From: an uncultured Bacilli bacterium
Lineage (GTDB): Bacteria; Bacillota_I; Bacilli_A; RF39; UBA660
Assembly (NCBI GenBank): GCA_934120015.1
Contig: CAKOTD010000006.1
Coordinates: 1 to 51,691 of the forward strand
DNA length: 51,691 nucleotides
Direction: 5' to 3'
Shown: in pieces, positions 17,107 to 26,291 of the stretch
Position numbering within the stretch: position 1 is the first letter of the stretch
How the letters are laid out: every line of letters starts with the position of its first letter
Translations under genes and position numbers: made by a program
The notes under the pieces: generated by a model
The model's database searches: none
The model's input: the letters and a program-made list of their open reading frames with translations, nothing else
What the model was told of the DNA's origin: nothing

Positions 17107-17847
17107 ATGATAAGTGAAGAAGAAATACTTTCTTCCTTAAAAGAATATATAATAGTAAAAGATAAAGATAATAAAATAGTTTATTCAAATATTAATAATC
17201 CAAGGTCTTTTGAGGAAAAGTTAATTTGTAGGGGGTCTTTTAGTCAAAATGTAATGGATAATATTGATTATCAATTATCAAAAAATATTGTATTAGCAAC
17301 CGATAATCAGATGTATACCATTTATACATATAGTAAGTGTAATGTTAATGATTATTTGACTAATGTATTAAAAAGAGAATTTTTTGAAACGGCTTTTTAT
17401 AATATAGCTGATAAATATAATAGTTTTGTAATTATAATGGGTGATGTTGATAAATTTAAAGATATTAATGATAATTATGGACATCAAATAGGTGATAGAG
17501 TTTTAAATTATGTTGGAAAAGTATTACAGAATAATATGACAAAAGATGATATAGTTGGTAGGTATGGTGGAGAAGAGTTTATTATGTGTCTTCCAAATCG
17601 AAGTATAGAAGAGGCTTATAATCTTGTTGAGAAAATAAGAACTGAAATATCATCAGTACCGTTATGTGTTGAAAATGAGAATGTTAATGTAACTATAACT
17701 TTTGGTGTTGCAAATTATAATTATAATAAAACTTATGATGAGTTAGTTTATGAAGCTGATTCTGCACTTTTGGATGGTAAAAATTCTGGAAGAAATAAAA
17801 CTATAATATATAATAATAAAATAAAACAAAAAAGATTTCCTAATTAA
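17107..17847 (+). CDS. GGDEF-domain diguanylate cyclase
   Basis: A 246-residue soluble protein with a small PAS-like N-terminus (~1-90) and a GGDEF domain (~100-240). Active-site features are IMGDVDKFKDINDNYGHQIGD and the signature RYGGEEF. The RxxD inhibitory site that normally lies just before it is not present. It would make cyclic-di-GMP from GTP. AAGGGG precedes the ATG. It may be cotranscribed with murT-gatD (12-base gap). Its last codons overlap the end of the convergent tmcAL. Confidence 0.92.
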   Translation: MISEEEILSSLKEYIIVKDKDNKIVYSNINNPRSFEEKLICRGSFSQNVMDNIDYQLSKNIVLATDNQMYTIYTYSKCNVNDYLTNVLKREFFETAFYNIADKYNSFVIIMGDVDKFKDINDNYGHQIGDRVLNYVGKVLQNNMTKDDIVGRYGGEEFIMCLPNRSIEEAYNLVEKIRTEISSVPLCVENENVNVTITFGVANYNYNKTYDELVYEADSALLDGKNSGRNKTIIYNNKIKQKRFPN

Positions 17848-17866
17848 AAATAATTGGGAAATCTTT
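17831..17866. terminator. bidirectional terminator built from overlapping coding ends
   Basis: 15-base arms (17831-17845 and 17852-17866, AAAGATTTCC.../...GGGAAATCTTT) around a six-base loop. It includes the 8-base overlap and both stop codons. Confidence 0.75.
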
Positions 17867-18970
17867 ATATTCATTATCATGATTATTTGATTTTAAATTA
17901 TATATATTCATGACTCTTTTATCAATATTTAGTTGATCATTATTTGTTGAAAGCTTAGTTATAATAGGTACTTTGCTTTCTTTTTTTATTTTACTTAAGT
18001 AATTTTGTCCTTTTTTATTAAACCCTAGTAATCTAATATAACTAATATTTTTACACATATGCGCTTCATCTTTAGTAAAAGAACAAAGTATATGCACTAA
18101 CATTCTTTTAATTCGATTATATGTATACCTTTTTGTTTTAACTTTTTCGATTAGCTCATATACGTTTTTGCAACTATTTATATTTTTAAGTATACGATAT
18201 TCAATTCCTTCATCAACTGTTTGTATATTATTAAAATTATTATTTAGTAAAATGTTATATTTTATTAAATCAAAATAATCATTTAAGCAAATATATTTTA
18301 TATTAGACGTTAAGACTTCTTTTGGAACATAATTTGATATATCTTTGCTTTTGCTTAATAAATCTCTTATGGCAGTAGCACTTATAATAGAATTATTAAT
18401 ATCTAAACTATGAAAGTCATTTGTCCTTTTGATTGTAATAGGCTCTATTTTATTATTAATCCTTTTAATACATTTTATATAACTAATAGCAAGTAGATCA
18501 TTTGGTTCTTTTATATGAACGTTAGATATTTCTTTAAGAGCTTTGGAAGTAGCTGTTGGGTAGTTAATTCCGTTATTTAGATAACTTTTTACTAAATTAT
18601 TAAATTTATTGGTAGACTGAATATCTGCAAGCTTTTTAAGTTTTTTAATATCATTACATTCACTTCCAAAGACAACTTTATTTACTTTAAAATTATTTAG
18701 TATCTGTATGGCACCACTAGCAAATATATCTGCACTTTGTGTTGCAAAAGCAAATGGAAGTTCTACAACTATATCAATTCCCATTTGAAGGGCAATTTTG
18801 GTTTTTTCTTTTTTTGATAAAATACTTATATCACCACGCTGGGTAAAATATCCAGACATTACTAAAATAATAGTAGAGTTTGGAAACATTTCTTTTATTT
18901 TATTTAAATGATAAGCATGACCATTGTGAAATGGGTTATATTCACATATTATTCCTACTGCATCTAACAT
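17840..18970 (-). CDS. tmcAL: tRNA(Met) cytidine acetate ligase (YlbM family)
   Basis: It activates acetate with ATP and acetylates C34 of elongator tRNA-Met. From the ATG at 18970 (GAAGGTGAT upstream) it has 376 residues. It shows the nucleotidyltransferase signature GIICEYNPFHNGHAYHL, SGYFTQRGD, ELPFAFATQSADIFASGAI and SATAIRDLL. A longer start five codons upstream would sit on the ribosome site. It is transcribed against the GGDEF gene, with an 8-base tail overlap. Confidence 0.95.
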   Translation of the reverse strand: MLDAVGIICEYNPFHNGHAYHLNKIKEMFPNSTIILVMSGYFTQRGDISILSKKEKTKIALQMGIDIVVELPFAFATQSADIFASGAIQILNNFKVNKVVFGSECNDIKKLKKLADIQSTNKFNNLVKSYLNNGINYPTATSKALKEISNVHIKEPNDLLAISYIKCIKRINNKIEPITIKRTNDFHSLDINNSIISATAIRDLLSKSKDISNYVPKEVLTSNIKYICLNDYFDLIKYNILLNNNFNNIQTVDEGIEYRILKNINSCKNVYELIEKVKTKRYTYNRIKRMLVHILCSFTKDEAHMCKNISYIRLLGFNKKGQNYLSKIKKESKVPIITKLSTNNDQLNIDKRVMNIYNLKSNNHDNEYKDFPIIFN

Positions 18971-19069
18971 ATAAATCACCTTCAATATATGATAACATGA
19001 AAATAGTATTTATGACAAATAGTATTGAAATAGTCTTAAAAAAAATATATAATTTTAGTGGTGATATAT

Positions 19070-19555
19070 ATGATTATTGATTTAATTTCATTAAAAAATA
19101 ATATAGTTGATAAAATAGATGTTGATTTTTCTTATTCTTTTACTCCTGAGCAATTAAAGTCAACGGATATTCGTAGGCTTGATAATGTTAAAATAAAAGG
19201 AACTATAACAAAGGATGTAATAAATGAATATGTAATTTCATTAGATGTAAATGGGGAAATGATTCTACCATGTTCTGTAACTTTAAGAGATGTTATTTAT
19301 CCATTTAGTTTTGAAATAAATGGAAATTTTAATGAAATAATGAAAGAAATTGATGAATTTTCAAAAAAAAGTGAAAATACTATTGATATTTTTCCAATTA
19401 TATGGGAAAATATATTAATGGAAATTCCCATGAAAGTTGTAAGTGAGGATGCAAAGAATTTCAAAATTGAAGGAAATGGATGGAAACTTATAACGGATGA
19501 TGAACATCATGAGGAAATAAATCCTGAATTGGCAAAATTGAAAGATTTACTTTAG
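19070..19555 (+). CDS. yceD: YceD/DUF177 family protein
   Basis: A 161-residue protein of the family linked to 23S rRNA accumulation, nearly always upstream of rpmF as it is here. Family features are a small beta-rich domain with V..IKGTI..., CSVTLRDVIYPFSFEI, an acidic loop, and a C-terminal NPELAKLKDLL. The ATG at 19070 follows GGTGAT; the in-frame GTG at 19058 is less likely. The gap to rpmF is 14 bases. Confidence 0.9.
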   Translation: MIIDLISLKNNIVDKIDVDFSYSFTPEQLKSTDIRRLDNVKIKGTITKDVINEYVISLDVNGEMILPCSVTLRDVIYPFSFEINGNFNEIMKEIDEFSKKSENTIDIFPIIWENILMEIPMKVVSEDAKNFKIEGNGWKLITDDEHHEEINPELAKLKDLL

Positions 19556-19569
19556 AAAGAGGTGTCAAA

Positions 19570-19749
19570 ATGGCTGTACCATTTAGAAAAGTTAGTAAAA
19601 CTAGAGGAAGAATGCGTCGTACACATTACAAAATCAGTGAAAATGGAACTACTAAATGTCCAAAATGTGGAGCAGAAATAAGACCACATCGTGTTTGTAG
19701 TGAATGCGGTACATATAAAGGTAAAGAAGTAGTTAAGACTGAAAAATAA
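19570..19749 (+). CDS. rpmF: 50S ribosomal protein L32
   Basis: A 59-residue ribosomal protein beginning MAVPFRKVSKTRGRMRRTH, with the two zinc-binding CxxC pairs CPKC and CSEC. GAAAGAGGTG precedes the ATG. It lies in the conserved yceD-rpmF operon. Confidence 0.98.
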   Translation: MAVPFRKVSKTRGRMRRTHYKISENGTTKCPKCGAEIRPHRVCSECGTYKGKEVVKTEK

Positions 19750-19769
19750 AGTTCAATAGAACTTTTTTT
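19748..19769 (+). terminator. terminator of yceD-rpmF
   Basis: AAAGTTC / GAACTTT around the loop AATA, then seven T. It begins at the rpmF stop. Confidence 0.85.
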
Positions 19770-19822
19770 CTTTACTTTTTTGTATATAAAATATATAATT
19801 GTTATAGAGTAGAGGTGTTTTT

Positions 19823-20203
19823 ATGAATAAAAAAGGTTTTACACTAGCAGAAGTTTTAGGAGTAGTAGTTATTTTAGGACTTTTAGTTATTGTGTCTTTT
19901 CCTCCAATATTAAATCAGCTAAAGAAGTCCCAAAGTCGTTTGAGTGACGCTACTATAAAACTTTTGGGAAGTGCTGCTGAGTTATATGTTGATGAGCACC
20001 CAAGTTCTTATCCAATAAAAAAGAACAATGTTTATTGTTTTAGTTTAAAGAAACTTGTTGATACAGGGTATTTAAAATCACCAATATTAGATGCAAGTAG
20101 TGGTGAACAAATTAATGAAGAAGGAAACTATATTAAATTTACTATAAATGATATTAATGATTATAGGTATGATTTAGTAACTGAATGTACAGAAAACAGG
20201 TAA
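19823..20203 (+). CDS. type IV pilin-like / pseudopilin protein
   Basis: A 126-residue prepilin. The N-terminal KKGFTLAEVLGVVVILGLL is a class III prepilin signal: cleavage is expected after Gly and methylation on Phe, with Glu at +5 and one membrane helix (~8-30). The rest is a small globular domain with two Cys (YCF and TEC). No assembly ATPase, platform protein or prepilin peptidase is in the window. It is a single gene; GAGGTG precedes the ATG. Confidence 0.85.
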   Translation: MNKKGFTLAEVLGVVVILGLLVIVSFPPILNQLKKSQSRLSDATIKLLGSAAELYVDEHPSSYPIKKNNVYCFSLKKLVDTGYLKSPILDASSGEQINEEGNYIKFTINDINDYRYDLVTECTENR

Positions 20204-20215
20204 TTAACCTGTTTT
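20193..20215. terminator. bidirectional terminator
   Basis: AAAACAGG TAATTAA CCTGTTTT between the convergent pseudopilin and rodA-like genes; it contains the pilin stop. Confidence 0.75.
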
Positions 20216-21344
20216 AATTTGTATATCTAATTGTTTCGTTGGAAATGTTAAATACAAATCCCATCATAATCATATAGCTTATTAGACTAGAACCGCCATA
20301 ACTAATGAATGGTAATGTAATACCAGTTATTGGCATTAAACCAATAGTCATTCCGATGTTTTGAAGTTGTTGGTATATAAGCATTCCAATTATTCCAGAA
20401 ATTATGTATTTATTTATTTTTGTATTGTTGTTACTAGCAATTTTTATAATTCTTAAATCAAATAACAGAATTAAAATTAGTAGTGTTAATGATCCTACAA
20501 AACCAAAATTACTTGCATATACAGCAAATATAAAATCTGTTTGAGGTTCTGGAAAATATATAGGTGTTTTATTAAATCCGAATCCTAATAAACCACCAGA
20601 ACTTATGGCAGTTAACCCATTTTCCAGCTGATAACCACTTTTATTTGACCAATCAAGTAGTCTATCAACTCTTAAGAAAAATGAAGAACCAAATATTTTT
20701 ATAAATAAATCCTTATTAATAAAGTATATTAATAAAATTGAGCCTACAGATAGTATTGCAGCAATTATTAATATTCCAAACCATCTATATCTAATACCAG
20801 CAATAAAAAGCATAACTATTGTTATAAGTAGGTATATTAACACTACACCTGTATCTGGTTGTATAAATGTAAGAACACTAGGAATAAATACAATAATTCC
20901 TATCTTTAATAAAAAAATGAATTCTTCTTTTACACTTGGATTTTTATGATTTTCATTAAAATTATGTATCATTTTAGCCAGTGTAATAATTAAAAATATT
21001 TTCATGAATTCACTTGGCTGAATTGTTCCAATTCCTGGGATAGTAAACCAGCATTTGGCATTATTAATGGAAGTTCCAAATATTAATAGTAAGATTAGTG
21101 ATAAGATAGAGAATATATAAAAGTACCAAGAATTTTTATAAAAAAAATCATTTCCTATAAATATTATTAAAAACATGGTTGCAAATCCGGCAATATACCA
21201 TAATAATTGTTTATACACTAGGTAATTCATATAACTAGGTAATATAGTTTGTGCACTATAGATGGTTATCAAACTTATAATAAAAAATATTATTAAAATT
21301 AATAATAATATTTTATCAATTTTAAATTTGGATATTTGCTTCAT
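20214..21344 (-). CDS. rodA: RodA/FtsW family (SEDS) peptidoglycan glycosyltransferase
   Basis: A polytopic membrane protein of 376 residues that polymerises lipid II for cell-wall growth. Family motifs are NNAKCWFTIPGIGTIQPSEFMKI, FIQPDTGVVLIY with the essential Asp, GGLLGFGFNKTP, PEPQTDFIFAV and the C-terminal LPFISYGGSSLISYM. About ten membrane helices are visible. The ATG at 21344 is preferred because AGGTG precedes it; the GTG at 21353 lies inside that signal. RodA rather than FtsW is inferred from lack of FtsW context and is not certain. Confidence 0.93.
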   Translation of the reverse strand: MKQISKFKIDKILLLILIIFFIISLITIYSAQTILPSYMNYLVYKQLLWYIAGFATMFLIIFIGNDFFYKNSWYFYIFSILSLILLLIFGTSINNAKCWFTIPGIGTIQPSEFMKIFLIITLAKMIHNFNENHKNPSVKEEFIFLLKIGIIVFIPSVLTFIQPDTGVVLIYLLITIVMLFIAGIRYRWFGILIIAAILSVGSILLIYFINKDLFIKIFGSSFFLRVDRLLDWSNKSGYQLENGLTAISSGGLLGFGFNKTPIYFPEPQTDFIFAVYASNFGFVGSLTLLILILLFDLRIIKIASNNNTKINKYIISGIIGMLIYQQLQNIGMTIGLMPITGITLPFISYGGSSLISYMIMMGFVFNISNETIRYTN

Positions 21345-21464
21345 ATTAGTCACCTATTATTATCTTACACTAATTTAAATATTTATACAATTATTATTAT
21401 TATTTACTTCATAAAAAGTGATGAAAAATTTTTAAAAGTATAGTATAATTAAATAGGTGATAGA

Positions 21465-21782
21465 ATGGAATATATAATTCAATATATTATAATTAGTGTA
21501 TTATTAATAGTTTTAGCAATTGCAATAGTTAGATCTAAAAGAAAAGATTTTAATATTGAGGCTAATAAATTAGTTGATTATTTAGGTGGAAAAAATAATA
21601 TTATCAGTTATGAAGTAAATAAATCGAGGTTTGTCGTAACTCTTCATAATACTGAATTAGTTAATAAAGATGCAATTCAAAAAATGGGGGCACAGGGAAT
21701 TGTTGAAATTGAAAATCAATTAAAAATAATTTTTGGAAATGATGCTAAGCAATTAAAAAAACATATTGATGAGTTAAGATAA
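21465..21782 (+). CDS. membrane-anchored EIIB(Glc)-like protein lacking the phosphorylated Cys
   Basis: This 105-residue protein has one N-terminal membrane helix (~3-22), then a glucose-type PTS EIIB-like domain (~30-105): NKLVDYLGGKNNI, RFVVTLHN, IQKMGAQGIVEIENQLKIIFGNDAKQLKKHI. In active EIIB the phospho-acceptor Cys lies in CITRLR; here that place reads NKSRFV (Asn52), so phosphotransfer is not expected. No other PTS gene is nearby. A regulatory or ligand-binding role is inference. GGTGATAG precedes the ATG. Confidence 0.75.
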   Translation: MEYIIQYIIISVLLIVLAIAIVRSKRKDFNIEANKLVDYLGGKNNIISYEVNKSRFVVTLHNTELVNKDAIQKMGAQGIVEIENQLKIIFGNDAKQLKKHIDELR

Positions 21783-21815
21783 AAATATGATATAAAATGT
21801 CATATTTTTCTTTTT

Positions 21816-21858
21816 TTCGACAAAAAGAGACAAAGGAATTTTGTATGATTTTGTCGAG
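21816..21858 (+). promoter_or_regulatory. promoter with inverted Spo0A-box pair before the kinase gene
   Basis: TTCGACA at 21816-21822 is an exact Spo0A box (TGTCGAA) on the minus strand. TGTCGAG at 21852-21858 matches six of seven on the plus strand. A -10 TATGAT (21844-21849) lies between them, so one box covers the -35 zone and the other the expected start site and upstream edge of the ribosome site. Regulation by Spo0A is inferred. Confidence 0.5.
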
Positions 21859-21867
21859 GTGATAAAA

Positions 21868-23100
21868 ATGAATTGTTTTGAATTAGTATTATTAAATATA
21901 GCTTTGATAACATTTCCTCTTATCTTATATTTATTTTATATAGCATATAATAAGAGGTTTAATAAAAGTGTTAATAGATTTATGCTGGACTTTGCGTTAA
22001 TTACATCCTTTTATTTGACAATTAAATTTGGTAATGATGATTTAAATTGTACTCTACTAATGACAACTATTATTCCTCTTATTATAGCTTTTTATAAGAA
22101 AAATATACTTAGTATTTTACTTTTATCATTATTTAGTATCATTAGTTATTATTATTATTTTCATTTTGATTTAATAATTCTTTTATTTGAATATATGATA
22201 TATTTTCTAATATATGGTTTTTTCACTAAAAGAAAATTTACTGACTTCTGTAATACTATTATTATTATTAAAGCCTTCTTTTTAGCATTTATGCTTTGGA
22301 ATATAAATTATTATGCATCTAAAAATATATATGAGGTATTATTGAATGTTTTTTTGGTTTCATTAATTGTATATTTGATTTTACAGCTTGTTTATATTCT
22401 TTTTGAAAAAGGTGAAGAAATACTTAAATATCATATGACAATTAAAAATTTGGAAGAGGAAAAGCAAGTAAGGGAGTCTTTGTTTAAAATTACACATGAA
22501 ATTAAAAATCCTATGGCTGTGTGTAAAGGATATTTTGATATGCTAGATATTAATAACCAAGATCAAGTAAAAAAATATCTTCCTATAATTAAGGAAGAGA
22601 TTGAGAGAACTTTGGTAATATTACAAGATTTTTTGTCAATTACTAAGGTAAATATTAAGAAAGATTTAATGGATATAAATCTACTTGTCGAGGATGTTGT
22701 TGATAGTTATAAGCCAATTTTAAAAAATAAAGGTATAATAGGGAGAATTCATTTGCTTGATGATGAGGTATATATCAATGGTGATTATGAAAGATTAAAA
22801 CAAGTTTTTATTAATGTTATTAAAAATAGTATTGAATCAATTGAAAGTAATGATGGTGTTATTGAAATAGAAACTCTTATGGAAAAAAATAAATTTAACA
22901 TTAAAATTAGTGATAATGGTATAGGAATGTCAGAGGAAATTCTAAAGAAATTATATGAGCCTTTTTTTACAACTAAAAAGAATGGTACTGGTCTTGGAAT
23001 AGTTCTTTCTAAGGAAATATTAAGTGCTCATGATGCTACGATAGATTATGAATCTGTGCTTAATAAAGGAACTACAGTTTTAATATCTATTCCAATATAA
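21868..23100 (+). CDS. orphan KinB-like sensor histidine kinase
   Basis: A 410-residue protein with about six N-terminal membrane helices (~5-180), no large extracellular domain, then HisKA with the phospho-accepting His210 in FKITHEIKNPMAVCKGYFDML and HATPase with VIKNSIES, DNGIGMSEE and GTGLGIVLSKEI. This layout matches KinB-type sporulation kinases. No response regulator lies beside it, as expected for a phosphorelay kinase. The ATG at 21868 follows GAGGTGAT; an upstream TTG-frame start would include the Spo0A box. Confidence 0.88.
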   Translation: MNCFELVLLNIALITFPLILYLFYIAYNKRFNKSVNRFMLDFALITSFYLTIKFGNDDLNCTLLMTTIIPLIIAFYKKNILSILLLSLFSIISYYYYFHFDLIILLFEYMIYFLIYGFFTKRKFTDFCNTIIIIKAFFLAFMLWNINYYASKNIYEVLLNVFLVSLIVYLILQLVYILFEKGEEILKYHMTIKNLEEEKQVRESLFKITHEIKNPMAVCKGYFDMLDINNQDQVKKYLPIIKEEIERTLVILQDFLSITKVNIKKDLMDINLLVEDVVDSYKPILKNKGIIGRIHLLDDEVYINGDYERLKQVFINVIKNSIESIESNDGVIEIETLMEKNKFNIKISDNGIGMSEEILKKLYEPFFTTKKNGTGLGIVLSKEILSAHDATIDYESVLNKGTTVLISIPI

Positions 23101-23120
23101 AAAAGCCTAAAGGCTTTTTT
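23099..23120. terminator. bidirectional terminator
   Basis: AAAAGCCT AA AGGCTTTT followed by TT, between the convergent kinase and PBP genes. Confidence 0.75.
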
Positions 23121-26100
23121 ATTTGGCTTGAGCAGATACTATGTCTGAAGCATCTGTCCAGTTATCGTTTATAAGAGCTAAAACTCTATATGAGTATGTT
23201 TGACCTGAAACTAAATTATTATCTATATAACTATTTGTTACAGGGGTTTCAATTGTTTGCCATTGTTCACCATTCAGACGTTGAACTCTATATTTAGTAG
23301 CTCCATTAGTAGCTTCCCAATTTAATTTAATTGCTTTTATATCTGGTGTTGCTACAAGATTTAATGGCTTGATATTTTTAATTGAAACTGTTCTCTTTAA
23401 TGTTTTTGATACTTCATTATAAGTGATGTTATAAGTAATCTCAAAATCATCAACTTTACTTGTGTCAACACTACTTACTTCTTTGTTATCAGATTTTCTT
23501 ATGATAGAAGTATTAATTTTGGCTTTATTAGTAACATCAACATTGTCTTCAGTAACTTTAATACCTAGTTCATTATATTTTTCATTTATATTAACAGAGG
23601 TATTAGCGTCACCATTTAATAATATATTAATTTCTTTCTTTTTATTTATAACTTTAACTTCTTTTCCATTACTCATATTATTTTTGAATATTGAATAACA
23701 GCTTTTTACTACAAATGTATATTCTTCCTTATCACTTAAATCGTATTTATAGCTATTATCTTTTGTAAATCCTAATAAAGTCAAATTACCATTTTCATCT
23801 TTAAGATATACATTATATCCAATTTCTCCAATATTACTACTATTATAAGATAATCTTTGATTTAGGTATTTTTCTTGGTCTTCAGTTCGTTTATATAATT
23901 TTTTGAAATATTCTTTAAGTTTATCAAGATTTATTGCGTCCGGAGTATCAATTTTATCCCAAGTGATGATAACTTGGTTATTTTCAATTTTTGCAGATAA
24001 ATTAGCTGTATCATTTAATTTACTATAACGATTAGATGTTTCAGTAGGTTCTGTACCTCTTTTAAATAGTTCTGTTGTCTTCATATCATCTGGTGTAAAT
24101 TCACTTGGAAGCATAGCAGGGTAGCTCTCTTTTTCTACAGAAACAGATACAACATTTGATGGTCTTGTAAATGAGGCTTTTTCAGTAAATATTCCTTTGG
24201 CCACTGCTTGGAAAATTCTTGAATTTTGTCCGCTACTTATAACATTATAGTAATCAGAGTATACACGATCATATCCATACCATACAGCAATTGAATAGTT
24301 TGGAGATATACCAGCAACCCAAATATCATTAACTGCATTACTTGGAAGATTGTAAGCTTTGAATATTTCTTCTGGATAATTACTTGTACCTGTTTTGGCA
24401 CCATAAGTTACGCCATTTACATATGAGTATCTTCCTAATGCATGTGGAACAGTTGATACTAATACATCAGTTATCATATATGCTGTTTCAGCACTCATTG
24501 CTCTTGTTTTTTGTACTTTTGTTTCATGAACATCACCTGTATCTCTAAATACAATTTTTGTATAACTATAAGGTTTGATATAGTATCCACCATTAGCAAA
24601 GGCGGCATAAGCAGCAGAAAGTGTTAATGGGGATTCTCCTTCGTATCCACCTAAAGCATGAGATTCATGTAATGTATTTGATTGTTTTGCATCAACTACA
24701 TCGTTAGAATTTTCTGTATTAATACATTTCTTTTTATCTAATTTATATCCTTCGTCACAAGAATATATTTCTGGGGTTAACCCTAAACCTGTTACGAATT
24801 TAATGATGTTTGCTTGATCATTTGCTTGGAAGGCTTTTAAAGCCGGTATATTCCAAGAGCCATTAACAGATTGTCTTAATGTTAAGAAACCATTGTATGT
24901 ATAATTCCAGTTTGATATTTTTACACCATTACTATATGAATGTGGTTCATCAGTAAAAGGAGTATATGTAGACCAGTTTTTAAATTCAATTCCTGGACCA
25001 TAATCATAAAGTGGTTTTGCTGTTGAACCAATATGTTTTGAAATCATTGTTGCATTATTCCACTGAAGGGCACCATTTGTCTTACGACTTCCTCCGATGG
25101 CTACAATTGCACCAGTTTTAACATCTATTACAGAAATTCCAGCATCAACAACATCATTTTGCCATTCGTAAGTTAAGCCAGTTACAGGGCTTTCTGTACC
25201 AGTCATAATACTATTAACATGATCTTGTTTTTTTCTATCCATAGTTGTCCAAATCTCTAAAGGGGTATCATATGGATTAACTCCATATTCATCTATAACA
25301 TCATTTACAACCATATCAATAAAACTTTGATATTCACCACCGGTTGATTCATGTTCTTTTAGTAATAATTTGTCAACAGTTAGTTCTTTTGCAACATTAT
25401 ATTCTTCATCAGTTATATAACCATGCCTTTTCATTAAATATAAAACAGTTTGTCTTCTATTTTCGGCATCTTCTGGGTAAAGGTATGGATCATATGAAAA
25501 TGGAGCTTGAAATAGTCCGGCAATAAGTGCTGCTTCAGCAAGATTGATATCTTTAGCACTTTTACCAAAGTATATTAGACAGGCTTGTTCAACACCATAG
25601 GCACCACCATTAATTACAGAAGTTCCCCCAAGAAAATTATAATTTACATAAAATTCTAAAATTGCTTTCTTAGTATATTTCTTTTCGATTTTTTCAATTG
25701 ACATATATATATCAGTGAATTTTCTTTTTATACCTTCAATACCTTCATCTTCAGTAGAAGTATAAACATTTTTAGATAGCTGCATAGTTAAAGTTGAAGC
25801 TCCACCAGCGCTTGAATTACCTAATAGTTGGCCTAAAGATGCTTTAATGAATCTAGGTAAGTCAAAACCATTATGCTGAAAGAATCTTGAGTCTTCTGTA
25901 GCTACAATTGCATCTACTAAAACTTCTGGTAACTGCTCATAAGTAATTGATTCTCTTTTTTCAGTTCCTAGTTTAGCAATAATTTTACCATCAGTATCAT
26001 AAAGAATTGAAGCTTCCTTTTGGTAAAGTTCATCTGGATTAAACTCAGGAGCATGCTTTATAATGGAATACATAAATATACTTGCTGCAATTATTCCAAT

Positions 26101-26289
26101 AATAAATAGTGAAATAAAAACAATGAGAGCTATTTTTAAAGCAAATTTAATCTTTTCTTTACGAGTTTTTTTCTTGCTTATATTATCTGTTTTCTTTTTT
26201 ACACTATCATTTTTAACCTTTTTCTTTTTTACTATTTGTATCTTATCAATTGGGTTTGTCTTTTTTATTTCCTTTTTAGTCTTCTTCAT
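23119..26289 (-). CDS. ponA: class A penicillin-binding protein (PBP1A-like) with C-terminal Ig/FN3 domains
   Basis: A bifunctional murein glycosyltransferase/transpeptidase of 1056 residues. The very basic cytoplasmic N-terminus (~1-48) is followed by one membrane helix (~50-73) and a GT51 domain (ATEDSRFFQHNGFD, GGASTLTMQLSKN, KILE-like KKAILEFYVN). The transpeptidase has STAK (HIGSTAKPLYDYG), SVN (QSVNGSWN) and KTG (GAKTGTSNYP). The C-terminal ~300 residues hold a fibronectin-like segment, a DUF5011-like Ig domain (~890-970) and a final FN3 domain. AAAGGAG overlaps the end of recU; the recU-ponA order matches Bacillus. Confidence 0.95.
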   Translation of the reverse strand: MKKTKKEIKKTNPIDKIQIVKKKKVKNDSVKKKTDNISKKKTRKEKIKFALKIALIVFISLFIIGIIAASIFMYSIIKHAPEFNPDELYQKEASILYDTDGKIIAKLGTEKRESITYEQLPEVLVDAIVATEDSRFFQHNGFDLPRFIKASLGQLLGNSSAGGASTLTMQLSKNVYTSTEDEGIEGIKRKFTDIYMSIEKIEKKYTKKAILEFYVNYNFLGGTSVINGGAYGVEQACLIYFGKSAKDINLAEAALIAGLFQAPFSYDPYLYPEDAENRRQTVLYLMKRHGYITDEEYNVAKELTVDKLLLKEHESTGGEYQSFIDMVVNDVIDEYGVNPYDTPLEIWTTMDRKKQDHVNSIMTGTESPVTGLTYEWQNDVVDAGISVIDVKTGAIVAIGGSRKTNGALQWNNATMISKHIGSTAKPLYDYGPGIEFKNWSTYTPFTDEPHSYSNGVKISNWNYTYNGFLTLRQSVNGSWNIPALKAFQANDQANIIKFVTGLGLTPEIYSCDEGYKLDKKKCINTENSNDVVDAKQSNTLHESHALGGYEGESPLTLSAAYAAFANGGYYIKPYSYTKIVFRDTGDVHETKVQKTRAMSAETAYMITDVLVSTVPHALGRYSYVNGVTYGAKTGTSNYPEEIFKAYNLPSNAVNDIWVAGISPNYSIAVWYGYDRVYSDYYNVISSGQNSRIFQAVAKGIFTEKASFTRPSNVVSVSVEKESYPAMLPSEFTPDDMKTTELFKRGTEPTETSNRYSKLNDTANLSAKIENNQVIITWDKIDTPDAINLDKLKEYFKKLYKRTEDQEKYLNQRLSYNSSNIGEIGYNVYLKDENGNLTLLGFTKDNSYKYDLSDKEEYTFVVKSCYSIFKNNMSNGKEVKVINKKKEINILLNGDANTSVNINEKYNELGIKVTEDNVDVTNKAKINTSIIRKSDNKEVSSVDTSKVDDFEITYNITYNEVSKTLKRTVSIKNIKPLNLVATPDIKAIKLNWEATNGATKYRVQRLNGEQWQTIETPVTNSYIDNNLVSGQTYSYRVLALINDNWTDASDIVSAQAK

Positions 26290-26291
26290 AT

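Noticed and set aside
22683..22695. Another TTGTCGA inside the kinase gene
   Set aside because: Coding position with no promoter; probably chance.
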